This document shows positions 12,211 to 24,597 of a DNA stretch of 64,000 nucleotides, piece after piece. The stretch covers positions 62,001-126,000 of the forward strand of contig OX345640.1 of assembly GCA_947044365.1 (NCBI GenBank). The letters are read 5' to 3'. The notes beneath the pieces were generated by a model. The model ran no database searches, was not told the DNA's origin, and saw only the letters and a program-made list of their open reading frames with translations. This DNA comes from Petrosia ficiformis (Eukaryota; Porifera; Demospongiae; Haplosclerida; Petrosiidae). The translations under genes and the position numbers were made by a program. Within the stretch, counting starts at the first letter, position 1; each line of letters begins with the position of its first letter.

Positions 12211-13128
12211 AATTATGGTCTTTCTAAAACTGTGGTCAACGTCAAATGTAGCTATATGAAGTAATTATGACGTCATAATTAACTTTTAATAATTTTAATA
12301 ATTTTTATGTTACGCGTAACGCGACGTACTGCATTGCAGAACTGATGAAGTAATGGAAGTTGATTTTGATGGCTATAATATCAAAACTATGCAGTTGTGA
12401 ATCAGTTATTACAAGGAGGTAATAGGCTCTCTACCTAACCATTCAGCCTCTGCTAAAAGTTATGCAAGAGGTGTTGCTGCTACGTACATATGCTGACATG
12501 CCTAGGAGTTTCTATACATCCAAAAGGAACTTCAGAATACAAAACTTAATAGAGAAATATTTAATTAATGTCTTTCATTCAACAGAGGCTGTCTATCCTG
12601 TTTTACGAAGATTCTCTAGTTCTGAAGATAATCAAGACAGTATTCCACAAAAAATGATGCTTTTTCAATTGCAAAACAACTTCTGACCTCAACCACTCTC
12701 AAGTCACGTCATTCACAACTGGTATCATTATTCAATGAGATACAAACCAATATCACAACTTTACAATCAGATTGTGCTACTGCAAACATTAGTAATATTG
12801 ACAAATCTACAAAAGGTTCATACATGTATGTGTAAAATTGTACTCAATATACTTCTATCAGTAATGTGACATCACAAGTACAAGATATTGTCTTGTCCTT
12901 TACTAACATCACTGATGAGGTGATGTGGTTATTTTCTGTAATATACAATGTATATTTTCTGTAGATTGGTGAAGACAAGTTTATTAATTTCTTCTGTTGA
13001 ACATATAAAGTGATGAATACAATGATAAATTAAAACAATTGGCACAAAAAGACAATAATCATGTTGTATGAAAGGTGATTAAAAAAGTAAGAAAAGTTAT
13101 GTCATAACACACACTGATACATAATTAT
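12211..13128 (+). pseudogene. Prominin promoter side plus a decayed prominin-like coding fragment
   Basis: From about 12660 to 12950 the plus strand carries broken open frames resembling the glycosylated coiled loops of prominin: a stretch with LVSLFNEIQTNITTLQSDC then ATANISNIDKST, ended by a stop, then in another frame SISNVTSQVQDIVLSFTNIT. An upstream ORF at 12462-12686 has no recognised domain. Stops and frame changes break the reading, and no membrane segments are present. Orientation is opposite to the intact prominin gene 450 bases away. This could be a relic of a divergent prominin duplicate. 12211-12350 would hold the prominin promoter; 12960-13128 shows nothing notable. Confidence 0.35.
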
Positions 13129-15655
13129 TTACTTATTAAGAAAATCAATTGAAGCTTTTGCTATTTTTCCACTAGTAAGATCAATAGCCTCTACTCGAAT
13201 TTCTGTGTCTCCAAACATCATTGTCAGTTCAAGTTCCCTTGCTTTACCTCCTGTTGTATCAGGCATTTCTAGATATAATTCACCACATTTCCTAACACCT
13301 GGATCTGTAGTGTAGAGTACATGCTCTTTCTCACTACCATAAACACTAATGATGGTTGATGTTTGGTAAGATTTGGCTGGTGTGTAACGACGTGTAACTT
13401 TCTCACCTAGTGCAATAGATTGGTCAACGGTAACAAATGAATCAAAAATGTCTGTACACCATTCTATTCCATCTTTCTTTGTTCGTTTGTCTACGGGATG
13501 TTTACTAGCAACAAATCGATTTAAAACACCAACACCATATGTCATCGCAGAGCGACGTACCCTTACTATTGTTGGATCTAAGCCATACATGACAGCACCT
13601 TTGAGAATAGTTAATCCAACATCTTGAGGTATGATAATTCGTAGATCATTAGAAAATGCTCGTCTTATCTCATTTTGTAAAAGAGGTGATTCAGCAAACC
13701 CACCCACCAAAAAGAGGAACTTGACACCTTCTAACTCTGGTTTACGAAGAAGATCAGCAATATGGCGAATAATATCTCGGATAACAGGCTCAAATAAAGC
13801 ATGCATGGCTGCAGGAGATAATCTAAGCATGCCTTGAGATGACCACCTAATATCTTTGTTTCCAAATCTTCTTATAGCTACCTCAACAGTATGACCTTTA
13901 AGTTTCTGATAGTGTTCTATGAAAGAGAATGGAAGTGAAATATTTAGGGGAGTAGCTTTGGCAGGATTGGCAGTACGTTTTTTGGCTTCAAATGCAATCA
14001 TTAGATCCACTAAGCCAGCTGGTTTTGTGTTCTTGAAACTAACCACAAAATCAATACCAAACATTTTTACTAAAAGATTTTCAAACTCTCTATCAACACC
14101 AATAGCTCCCCATGCACCTCCTGATGCTTTATATAACTCTTTCAATAGTCCTGATGCCTCCATTTCATGTACTGTTAAGTCAACAGTACCACCTCCACAG
14201 TCTACTACAATGTACCTCATACCAGGTTTAAATTCTGCCGATACAGGACCACCATAGCTAGGAACACTTATTCTACGAAGACCTTTAGCCATTACTTGTT
14301 GATTGGAATATTCATCTTCTGGTATAAGCTCACGTGATCTTAACTTTCGACAATAAATAGAAGCTGCTTCTGGTTCTAATGCAATCAACAGTTGACTGGG
14401 ATTCTGAGGTGATGCTAGTCCAGCCTATAGAATTTAAATACATTGTTATAATAGAGTGCATTTCATATTATATAACTTCTTACATCATATGATGCTTGTC
14501 TCATGAATTGTTTAGCTGGTTGTCGCCATATTGCTGGAACAGTGATGACCCAGCGAACATCATCGTTAACTATCTGAGTAGATGATTGATCAGAGAGTTC
14601 CTGAAGACAATGATCTTTAAAAAATCTCAGTGCATGAGCAAACACAGTCAATGCTAAAAACTTCTTTCCACTAGCTGCAGTCAACTCCACTCCCTTGTGA
14701 ATATCCTGTGTATTAATAAGTACTATTTACCTTATTTTAATCAATAGCTGTTACAAACTAGATTGAAGGCCAAAGTACAATATGTTACTACGTAATACTA
14801 CTCTAGGGTTATAGTACTAGGTTGAAAAATTTGCCACATGTAATTATACTAATAGACAGATTTATATGAACAGTGTATTTGTTACTTGTGTGGTAAATGT
14901 TCCATGTAAAGGAATGATTTGTATGCATCATCAACAACGTTCAGTATTTTACCTGACTAGAATGAAGTGACATTTTAAATTTCTCAAAGTAAAGCCATTT
15001 TCTTGCCTCTGATTCTTCTAAATCGTGATAAAAATCTCTGGCTCCAAAACCAAAAGAATGAAATTCACCATTTGGTTTCAATAGAAGAGTTGTAAGTGTC
15101 TGTAAAAGAATCATGTGTTAAGTGTAATGTGCCTTTAAGTGGGCGTGCCTGAGTGTGTGTGTGTGTGGTATTTTATGACTAAAATCCTTTTTAAGCTGCC
15201 AGAAAATTTTATTTCAAAACAAATTTATAATATAACTTTTGAACGAGCAAATTCACAAACAACTGACCACTTGAAACTAATTAAAATTCCTAACATATTT
15301 TAGACTTCATCATCAATTACTATTACTATTATATAACACACATATAGAAAATTGGTTAATTACATTTTGCTCAATATTAATCTTAAACATGCTAGGCAAG
15401 GATCTATATGCATACACGAGCACTAACCTTCATATTAGTAACACCTGGATCTCCACCCTCCCATTTACGCATCATATGAACACTGTCAGGGTCTCTTTTG
15501 AAAGCAAATGCATACCCACTGTATGTTGTACCAAAGTCAATAGCTGCAACAACAAAATGTTGTTCAAGATCTGGTCTGGTTGTCACTGGTAAACCAGGAG
15601 TAACTACTGGAGGGTAGCCATTAGGTCTGTTGGTTTCTTGATATTGTGTAGCCAT
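13129..15655 (-). CDS. HSPA12-type Hsp70-family ATPase, copy A (4 coding exons)
   Basis: Exons 15428-15655, 14953-15099, 14484-14705 and 13129-14424 give 630 residues (human HSPA12A is 675). The Hsp70 actin-like ATPase signatures are present in HSPA12 form: phosphate-1 [16 protein letters not shown] near residue 38, the EPEAASIYC region, phosphate-2 [15 protein letters not shown], and the adenosine-binding [12 protein letters not shown]. The C-terminal substrate domain is short, as in HSPA12. Members are atypical chaperone-like ATPases; molecular clients are poorly defined, and the family is expanded in sponges and bivalves. A TTTAG acceptor immediately precedes the ATG, and a CTCA|GTAAGTAAG donor lies near 15780, so a 5' UTR intron is likely. 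It is head-to-head with copy B. Its internal 222-base exon matches copy B's exon 2 exactly in length. Confidence 0.92.
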
Positions 15656-15920
15656 CTAAAGAAGTAGTATTAGTTCATTAATAATATTAACCAAGAATTA
15701 GGATGTGCCTAACTAGATAAAAGTTAGCTTTTCATGATAACTGTTAAAACTCAACACACACACACAAACACTTACTTACTGAGAGCAGGAACAGAAGACT
15801 GAAACACAAACACAACACTCTCACACAGGAAATAGAGGTGATGAATTCCAAGGAAGCTATAGTAGTGTGTAGAGGTTGGGTTATAAGTGAATATAAAACA
15901 AGAGTGATAGTGCAATCCCC
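15656..15920. promoter_or_regulatory. Shared divergent promoter of the two HSPA12-like genes
   Basis: Only 265 bases separate the two start codons. The interval holds a CA-rich tract (15752-15770), the probable 5' UTR donor of the minus gene near 15780, and GAATTCCAAGGAA near 15842, which only loosely resembles a heat-shock element. A bidirectional promoter is inferred from the geometry; no TATA box is convincing. Confidence 0.5.
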
Positions 15921-18416
15921 ATGATAGTTTGCGAAGATATGGCAAGTCTGACTTCACACAACAACAAATCTGTCTTGAAGAGCTCAAAGAGAGTACCTGT
16001 TCATGACTTGAATTTGGAGAAGAAAGTTCCTTTGGGACTCCTTAATCATGCAGTAACAGATAAACTAAAAGCAGTTCACAGTTACATTGCTGTTGCAGCC
16101 ATTGACTTTGGTACTACATACAGTGGATATGCATATGCATTTACAACTGATCCTTCTAATATACATGTGATGGATCAACGTCTAGCTGGTCACAGAAGCA
16201 GTGGTTATGGTACCCAACAACCAACAGCATTGCTATTAACAGATGAGAGGGAATTTCATTCTTTTGGCTATGAAGCTCAAGAATACTACCATGACATGGA
16301 TGAAAATGAATCTATGTCGTGGCTTTACTTTGAAAAATTTAAAATGGAGTTACATACTCGTAAGGTATGTAAGAACATAACATTTCTTATTCATGATTAT
16401 AATTATCAATATGTTTTTACATTATATATATATATATAGCATCTTCATGAAGGCATGGAGCTAGTTGCAGCAAATGGCTTCAAATATCCTGCAGTTTTGA
16501 TATTTGCTCATGCACTCAACTACTTTAAATGTATGTGTATGAGAGAAATACGTGAGCAATCAACAAATTATATTACAGCTAATGACATACAATGGGTGAT
16601 TACAGTACCTGCTATATGGCGTCATTCAGCCAGACAATTTATGAGGAGAGCTGCAATTAAGGTAAGATTTGTGAAATTAACATGGCTAAATAGATAAGAA
16701 TGTGACCTGACTACTCATGATAGTCTGTAGGTCATAGTACACAGACACATTCCCAAGAGACACATCCTATACTTTATAGATTATATGAGGTGTTGATAGT
16801 GCATTATTCCACTCACATGAAAATACATTTTTAACTTTGATATTATCCAGGCTGGTTTGATCTCTACTAACAACCCCAGTCAACTTATTATAGCTCTGGA
16901 ACCTGAAGCAGCTTCGGTCTATTGTAAGACTCTACAATTAAAGAATTGCATTGTTCCTAAACAGTATATACTGCCAGGTTCAACTCCCTCCCCTTCCACT
17001 GGTGCTCCAAGATATTCCTCGTCATCATTATCAGGTATTTAATTTAAATAATGATAAATATAACAGCATAGATGAACGAAAGCATGGATGGATATAACTG
17101 AATATGTGTCCAGTTATTCATGATATGCAAAGAATTGAAGCCATTTAAATTAATTTAGTACTTACTATATACTATAGTGTGATAGCTCATATTACATACT
17201 TTAATAGTTGCCTAGAGATCACTATTGTTATCTATTAATAGGTGAAAGTACAGATCACAGTGGATACTCTACACCTGAACTGACAGACATCACTAAATGT
17301 GCTGCTGATATACATCCAGGCGTTAAATATTTAGTAGCTGATTGTGGTGGTGGAACAGTTGACCTGACAGTGCATCATGTAGAAAAGAATGGTCAACTAA
17401 AAGAGCTTTACAAAGCATCTGGAGGAGCATGTGGTTCTATTGGAGTTGATTGTGAGTTTGAAATGTTGCTCGTTTCTATATTTGGTGAGATATTTATCGA
17501 AGAGTTCATTAAATCACATCCGATTAGTTGGTTAGAATTAATGAAATCTTTTGAAGCCAAAAAGAGATCTTTTGATCCTGCTCGAAAACATCCCTCAAAC
17601 ATTTCCTTGCCATATGCTTTCATTGACACCTTTCACAAAACTACAAGAAGAACGGTAAAACATGCTGTCATATCATATGGCGATGCAAACATACAGTGGT
17701 CAACACAAGGCATGTTACGAATCCTTCCTGAAGTAATGATGAGATTGTTTGAACCAGTTATTAGAACAATAGTAAAATATATACACAAGGTTATCACCCA
17801 TCCAGATGTTGGCAAGATTGAATACGCATTTCTAGTTGGAGGGTTTTCGGAATCACCCGTACTCCAAAAAGCACTTCATTCTGAATTTGATGATAAGTTA
17901 CACATCATCATTCCACAAGATGTCAGCCTATGTATTTTGAAAGGAGCTGTTATGTTTGGTATTGATCCTTCTTTAGTACGTATTAGAAGATCTGCTGCAA
18001 CATATGGTGTGGCTTGTCTAAATAAATATGATCCTATGAATCATCCAGCACGGAAAAAAGTTGTGAAAGATGGTAACGAATGGTGCACCGATGTTTTTGA
18101 CACTTTTGTACATTCTAATCAAGCAATTTCTCATGGATATTGTATAACAAGATGTTACAATCCAGCACGCTCAGATATTAGATCCACAGTCATTACATTA
18201 TTTGCTAGTGATAGACAATCTGTGAAGTTTATAACAGATCCTGGAGTTTGGAAAGTTGGAGAACTGCGTCTGGAAATGCCTGATATAACAGAAGGAAGAA
18301 ATCGAGAGTTAAGAATGACAATGATTTTTGGTGACACAGAAATATCAGTAAAAGCAGTTGACTGTTCCAGTGGTCAAACAGCATCTGCTCATATTAACTT
18401 TCTCTACAAACAGTAA
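15921..18416 (+). CDS. HSPA12-type Hsp70-family ATPase, copy B (4 exons)
   Basis: Exons 15921-16364, 16440-16661, 16851-17034 and 17242-18416 give 674 residues, the length of human HSPA12A. Signatures: [16 protein letters not shown] near residue 60, [34 protein letters not shown] and LVGGFSESPVLQ. The first exon corresponds to exons 1 and 2 of copy A fused. Conversely, copy A's long last exon is split here by an intron after a Ser/Pro-rich insert (TPSPSTGAPRYSSSSLSG). The first ATG (15921) gives an N-terminal extension absent from copy A; a second ATG at 15939 is also possible. A gene duplication with inversion is the simplest origin. Function is as for the family; no experimental role can be read from sequence. 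Confidence 0.92.
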
Positions 18417-18619
18417 ATATTAATACTTTTCACAAATTCTGTTTAAAGAATATAAAACAAAATGGTAGTATTGTTTATTTGTACTTGTCTATCATATTAC
18501 AATTTTAAAGACATATTATAATGGATTAAAAATGAATTTGTATCTTCATAATAATTATACTCTTATTCTGTTTTCACATGCTTTATGATAAAATATGTAA
18601 ATAAACTACTTATTTGGAG

Positions 18620-20315
18620 TCAGAAGTTATCTCCACGTTTGAGTAAAATCTCCTTATATGGAATAGATTGTTGTGGGTGTAGTATTCCTTGCTTTATAAG
18701 CTCTACAGGTATAATAATGTAACTATAGCAACACATCACCATAGTAACCATATATTTTATGTACCTAACACATGAGAGAAAGAGATTGCAGCTGTCTGTC
18801 TATTACATGTGTGAGGTAACAGATTAAAGAATGTAATTTCACTCTCTCCACCAAACGTTTTAACAACAACTTCACTATAGAAAATAATGTAACAATAATT
18901 AATTTATAATTATCTGTAAATACCTAAAAAATTTCATAGGATTGCTGGATTTATTGACATAATTAGTAGTGCTACTAATATTGAAGGATATATTTTCAAG
19001 TGATAACTCTAATATGTTATCTTCATTATCACATTCTTCATTGTCAGCAATTGGTGATAAAAATCCTAGAGTGATTGCTGGAAGAGGCAAATTACCACTA
19101 AGAGTTGACCTGAAAAATAATTATTTTACATCTCGTATTGAAATTAGAATTTCAGTTTTTATATATACTAACCTCTGAATTGATGATGTCATAAATTCAA
19201 ACTCATTTGATTGGTTGATTGTAGTGGCACCAGAAACATCTGAAAATTAAAATCACATCATGTGATACTTCATGTGACTTTGTATTCTGTACCCGAGTAC
19301 ACAGGTGTGGCATTCACCCATCCATCTTCAATAGTATCTTGATAACTAGCCCCAGCTCTTGGTATTTCAATTTCATTATGAGAGAAACCACTAGTTTCAA
19401 ATAACTACAATAATTAATAATTAATAACATTTTTATTACTATTACACTTGTTACCTCATCAGGTGATGAACTCTTGAGAGGATCTGAAATCACAAATTAA
19501 AATAATTGACATTATGATGTCATTAATCAGGCATTTTAGTAATGAGTAATATCACTACATGGTATAATGGCAGGATATGATAGTTCCTCATGATGTATAC
19601 ATACCTAAGTAGAAGCTCTGCCATTCCTCTTGAATAATAAATAAATTATTCTTCCACATTTGTAATAGTTTTGAATTTCTGAACACTACAAAAGAATATA
19701 TTTCATTATAACGAGAATTCAGTTATTATAATTACCATCTTTGTGTGTTGGTTTAGAAAAGAGATCTTTAAATCCGACTCTAATGAACTACATTTATATA
19801 TATATAATCTTTATTAATTATTTTTATAATACCTTTTTCTTGCACTGATTGTTGCTCATCCATGATTTAAGGTTTCTTTCAAAATGTTTTTCAGAGATTT
19901 GTGTTACAGTATCAAATGTTAGTTTTCTTTTTACATGTTTCTTTACACCATGTGGTATATTGAATGAGTGTGGTGTGTTTTGATAATGAGGAAGAGGACC
20001 AATTGAGATGTTAGGATCAGCAAGTGGAGATATAAAAACAGCAGGAGATGAAATCTGTGGGAGTATGTGTACATGCATGTATAATGTGTATGTATGTATG
20101 TATGTATATGTGTGTGAATATATATGTATGTACATGAGTATGTGTGAATGTGTATATGTATATATTTAAGTGGATGTGTGAGTTTGTCTTATGTATGTAT
20201 GTATAAATCATTACAATGTTCATAACTTACTGGATCTACATCATGCGCTGTAATCACATCTGGAGAACCTGCACATATATATATATATATATATTATATA
20301 TAATATATATAATAC

Positions 20316-20352
<37 letters not shown>

Positions 20353-20973
20353 CATGCTACCATGGCAACCGTTTGATGTGGTTAGGTCTTATATTTTTGT
20401 ATATAGACCTGTGAATCTTTAATCTATCAGCATACAATATATTGTATATAGTACACTTACAGTTCTTATATAAAACAATATAAAACCTTGGTTTAGTGTC
20501 CTCGGATGTGATATAGCCCTCGCAGGCTCGGGCTATATCACATCCTTGGACACTAAACCTCGGGTCTATATTTTTGTATATAAGACCTGTAAGTGTACTA
20601 TATATATTACATATATATATATATATATGATAGTACATGTATTCAATTAGTGATAACCTTTAGAACATGTTTGTAATTGTCCTGTTTGTTCATCAATAAA
20701 TAATGAAGGTTCGTTATTAGAGGGATGTTGAAGATCAGGTATAGTCTGTGATGGATTTGGTTCATGAGATGAGATTACTTCATTAATATTATCTTGTTTT
20801 GTTTCTGAATCATTAAATTCAAAATCAAATGATGTCTGATGAGAGGATATCTAATATTATAACAACAGGATCATATCTGATATAATGAGAACCTGTGATA
20901 TATCTAAAGACGAAGTACAGTCTTCAGGTAATGTAATATCTAGTTTACTAGCAACAGTGTGTCCATCTAGAAC

Positions 20974-21006
<33 letters not shown>

Positions 21007-21593
21007 TCATTACAAGAGAACAGAGTAACTAACCTATATCATCATCAATATCAAAGAAATCTGTTTCCTTTAATTAATACACACACATAATTATTAATTA
21101 ATATAATTATATTAACTACTTACAAGAGGTAGTTGTTTCTCAATTAATGATATATCCGGACTGGAAGCAAGGAGTCCAAATACTGATGATATTAAGAGAA
21201 CTGGGTCTGCTAATGTTATACCTTTACCACTAATAATAATTATTAGTAGTACATCATGTATACGTGTGTGTAATGTGGGGAGGGTGCACTAGTTACAAAC
21301 CGTACTTTAAAGAGAACAGTGTATAGTATAATAATGGTCTTACCAACAGGACTGTTGTTTATTAAAATCCTCCATCTTTAAAGATTTTTTGAGTCTCATC
21401 AAAGTTCTATCTACGTCAACTGATAAATACATTATTATTAAATGCATAGTTTATGAATTCACTCACCATACATATAATATAGCTGTCTCTCAAATATTCT
21501 AGCAACACCAATCAATAATACAGAATATATTGTAAGATTAACATCCGTCACACTTAACAACTGTGAACTGACATCGGATGATAATATACATGC

Positions 21594-21647
<54 letters not shown>

Positions 21648-21840
21648 CCATATATCCACCAAATGCACTTTTTCGTAATCTCTTCTTGTTATTTTGCAAC
21701 CTACCCCTGTCAGCCTGTGAAACAGAACACATAATATCATAATACTATTACTGTCATCATAAAACTAACCAAACTATACGCCATTTCCCTTTCCTTGCTA
21801 GTATTTGCTGAGGATATACTGCACAACAAACACTTTCCAT
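18620..21840 (-). CDS. REC8: Meiotic cohesin kleisin, REC8-like (18 exons)
   Basis: Exons: 21770-21840, 21649-21714, 21467-21567, 21344-21419, 21124-21229, 21034-21067, 20893-20972, 20658-20850, 20231-20268, 19833-20054, 19736-19787, 19605-19685, 19455-19483, 19293-19404, 19173-19239, 18924-19109, 18765-18874, 18620-18702. Phases close to 568 residues (human REC8 is 547). The Rad21/Rec8 N-terminal domain, which contacts SMC3, reads ILARKGKWRIVWLTGVGCKI then LLIGVARIFERQLYYMYVD. The C-terminal winged-helix part that contacts SMC1 reads NRQTAAISFSHVLELI and ends KRGDNF. REC8 rather than RAD21 is favoured by a central TQIS segment and by LFSKPTHKDVF, which resembles human REC8 LFRTPT. In the cell it closes the cohesin ring on meiotic chromosomes and is cut by separase. 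It lies 160 bases downstream of DDRGK1 on the same strand. RAD21L cannot be fully excluded. Confidence 0.82.
20275..20352. repeat. AT dinucleotide microsatellite in a REC8 intron
   Basis: Two runs of (TA)n separated by TAATATATATAATACATAAT occupy this part of the intron between REC8 exons 8 and 9. It directly precedes the inverted-repeat element. Confidence 0.9.
20437..20607. repeat. Long imperfect inverted repeat (~75-base arms) in a REC8 intron
   Basis: The inner arms 20490-20519 and 20530-20559 (GGTTTAGTGTCC and GGATGTGATATAGCCC, with their complements) pair with two mismatches around a 10-base loop. Pairing continues outward through ACTTACAG / CTGTAAGT and TATAGTACAC / GTGTACTATA, giving arms of about 75 bases. 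A near-direct copy of the right arm (GTCTTATATTTTTGTATATA) lies at 20390-20410. It looks like a foldback, MITE-like element. Confidence 0.85.
21596..21643. repeat. (AT)n microsatellite in REC8 intron 2
   Basis: An uninterrupted run of about 24 AT dinucleotides fills most of the intron between REC8 exons 2 and 3. It ends only a few bases from the exon 2 donor. Confidence 0.95.
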
Positions 21841-22000
21841 ACTTTACTACTGGCGCCAAATTCAAATCTGATAATATTCTGTGTTAATACCAAAGGCCAG
21901 CTGCAAGACTGCAACACTTTTAATATTAATTTTGTCTATATTATTATTATAAAAACAATGTTTATTATAATAACAATTAAATTACTATTGATAGTAACAA

Positions 22001-23718
22001 TCATATTGTGTCAGATTGTAGACTTATTAAACTGTTACTAGACTGTGCTAGTTCACTAATAGACACACGACCACGTTGTTTAATAAATTTTGCAACTGAT
22101 TGTAACTCTTCAATACTAATGTAAATAAATTTTCCTCTGTCATCAATTACTCCAGTTAATCGACGTGACTCCTGGAGACTCTGAATACGAGTTATAATGT
22201 CCTGTGAATATACATAGTGATTACAATTATTAGTAATAATGTAGCTGCTATGTGTGTTACTATGTACTTGTGTTCTCAAGTGGAATTCAGCTGCCAGATC
22301 TTCCAAGAAGATAACTTTATTTTGCTAAATATTAGTTATTTATCATGACAAATAATAACAAACTGTATTTCTTTCATACCTTAATATATTTAATGAATTC
22401 TGTTAATGTCTAAAATGTTTATAATAAACATGTACATATAATATGTATCATCTACACATTGTGGTAATATATACCTTCCCTTCATTGCGTTCCTCACTTT
22501 GACCTTCTTCTTCAATTATAAAACTTTGTTTCAATTTTAAATATTCCTCATGATCCTTCTTCTCTTGTTCCTCATGAATCCTCTTTTGTTCCTCTTCCTA
22601 ATAAATCATAATAATTTCTTCCTATAATTGATAGGGATTTACTTCTCTTTGCTTTCTTGCAATATCTTCTTCTTCTTGTTTCTTTCTCTCTTCTTCTCTT
22701 AATGCTTCACGTCTCTTTCGATCTTCTCTCATTGCCTCTTCTTGCTAAAATAAACCTACATAAATATCTTAATACCCTCATCCTATTGAACGCACTTCTC
22801 TCATGGCTTTCCTTTCAGCTTTAGCTTGTAACTTCCTAAGCTTCTTTGTACCTATTTTACCTATTGTAAAATCATCTTCCTCCTCCTCTTCATGTTGTTC
22901 ATTATCAACTTCTGAGTAATAAATATATTAATACACAAGATGACTGGATGAGGCTTAAGTACTGATATTATAGCAACATCATAATAATTATATAATGAAA
23001 TAGAAAGGTTATTCAGTAGGGATGACAATGTTTATTACTCTATCTGACATATCTGTCATGAGTAACAAAAGAATGATTGTTTCTCTTCAGTTGTAATTAT
23101 GCTCATCTAATGTGTTGCTGGACTTACTAAGAAATACCAGACTGAAGGGTTTCATCAAATGTTTACTTTGCAGTAGGAAGAAGACAGTAAGTATTGGACG
23201 ATAATATCTTATTTTGCCACTCGAAATGGCAGTTTTGACGCACTCATCCTTCATCTTTGGGTATGATTTTTAATTAAAGGGAGGAACTAAATAACCCCTA
23301 CAATTTATATAATTATAATAATTTATTATATATAATGTATTGTAAATCAGAGTTGTGACTAGCTCAATTAGGTATTCAAATACATATATGTATATATATA
23401 AATTAATGTACCATCATCATTATTTCTTCTAATATGTCGTGCTCTCACATTACGTGTCCTACGAACACCACCAACTACACGGGTTTCTTCATGAACACCA
23501 TTATCTTCACCTTCTCTTTGATCTAATAATGAAACAATTTATACATCATTTAACCTCATGCCATTATTAAACAAGAAGTATTGTAGTATCTTAAATGACT
23601 TATACACAACATTACCTATTTGTTGTTTGTTTCCTATCAATAATCTTTGAATATAAGGAATAGAGAATAGAACAACAGCTACAATTACTGCTCCAGCTAA
23701 CCAAATGAATGGATCCAT
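22001..23718 (-). CDS. DDRGK1: DDRGK1 (UFBP1), ER-membrane UFMylation adaptor (8 exons)
   Basis: Exons 23616-23718, 23412-23522, 22796-22911, 22643-22744, 22475-22597, 22380-22409, 22268-22324 and 22001-22201 close in phase to 280 residues (human 314). An N-terminal membrane helix ([18 protein letters not shown], about 6-23) is followed by a basic Arg-rich stretch, a long Glu/Lys/Arg helix (about 80-190), and the PCI/winged-helix C-terminus. The name-giving DDRGK is at about 234-238, in [15 protein letters not shown], then [20 protein letters not shown]. The protein anchors the UFL1 ligase at the ER, where UFM1 is attached to ribosomal protein uL24 and other targets; it supports ER-phagy and ER-stress responses. 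It lies upstream of REC8 in the same direction with a 160-base gap, too short for much independent promoter sequence. Confidence 0.97.
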
Positions 23719-24597
23719 TGTGATATGTATATTTCTGATAGGTGTGGTCAATAGCAGACTGATCTATGTGGGTGTTGGGGACATTATATATACAAACGGA
23801 GGAGTAGACTATCTTCATTTGCAGAAACAGAGAGAAATTGTGTGTATGCGTCTTTATTTCATTTGAGACTGCAGAAGAATTACAAGTAGTTGATGTTCAG
23901 TGTATCAGTACTCTCAGGTATATTACAATTCAATTATGAATAATAATAATAATAATAATTATTGTATAATACCAAATAAGTATAATATTATAGGGTTTAT
24001 AAGAAGAGGTTAGTTTCTTTTAAAGATGCCATACTTGCATAGTTTTTTAAAAATATAACTATACTGTCATTTTATTATAATTTATTATCACGACCTTTCT
24101 CTGTGGGGCAGTATGTTTTGTTAGGAATGTGTTAATTTTTATTTTGGTGTAATGATCCGTAATAGATGTAATTACTATAGTGTGATGTATAATAGGAATA
24201 GTATTTCTATTGTTGTACTATTGGGAGAACAAGCCATGAATAATGTTATAGACATTGCACAAAGAATGATGTGGGGGTATTGATAAATGACCCTTCCCAA
24301 AGTTTCAACACTTGACACATATCAACTTCCCAGAACATGTGTTATAATGATCATATTCTCATGATCTAAATTGTCTGATATGTATTGTTTATAAATTAAT
24401 GTAACTTGATATAAAAGAAGTCATATATTGTTAGTAGGGGTATTAGAATTAACAATGGCTATATTACTAACTGTGAAAATCCTACTCATTCCAATCAATT
24501 TCAAACATGTAATTTAATATCATTAATTTTAATGTAGTCTATAAAGACAATTCGGTTACTTTAACAAATCATTATAACTTTCCAGATAGAATACAAA
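23719..24597. other. Divergent intergenic region between DDRGK1 and the MIEAP-domain gene
   Basis: This 879-base interval holds both promoters. A polypyrimidine tract with AG at 24584-24585 sits 12 bases before the plus-strand ATG, implying a non-coding first exon upstream. A (TAA)n run lies near 23940. GTGTGGTCA near 23746 and GTGGGTGTTGGGG near 23768 are GC-richer elements just upstream of DDRGK1. No other coding signal is seen. Confidence 0.4.

Noticed and set aside
13631..14257. Plus-strand ORFs of 68 and 112 codons
   Set aside because: Shadows of the HSPA12-like copy A last exon on the opposite strand.
15840..15860. Heat-shock element in the HSPA12-like promoter
   Set aside because: GAATTCCAAGGAA lacks the regular 5-base spacing of alternating GAA/TTC units.
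20017..20223. Minus-strand ORF rich in His, Thr and Tyr
   Set aside because: It translates a TGTATG-type low-complexity stretch in a REC8 intron.
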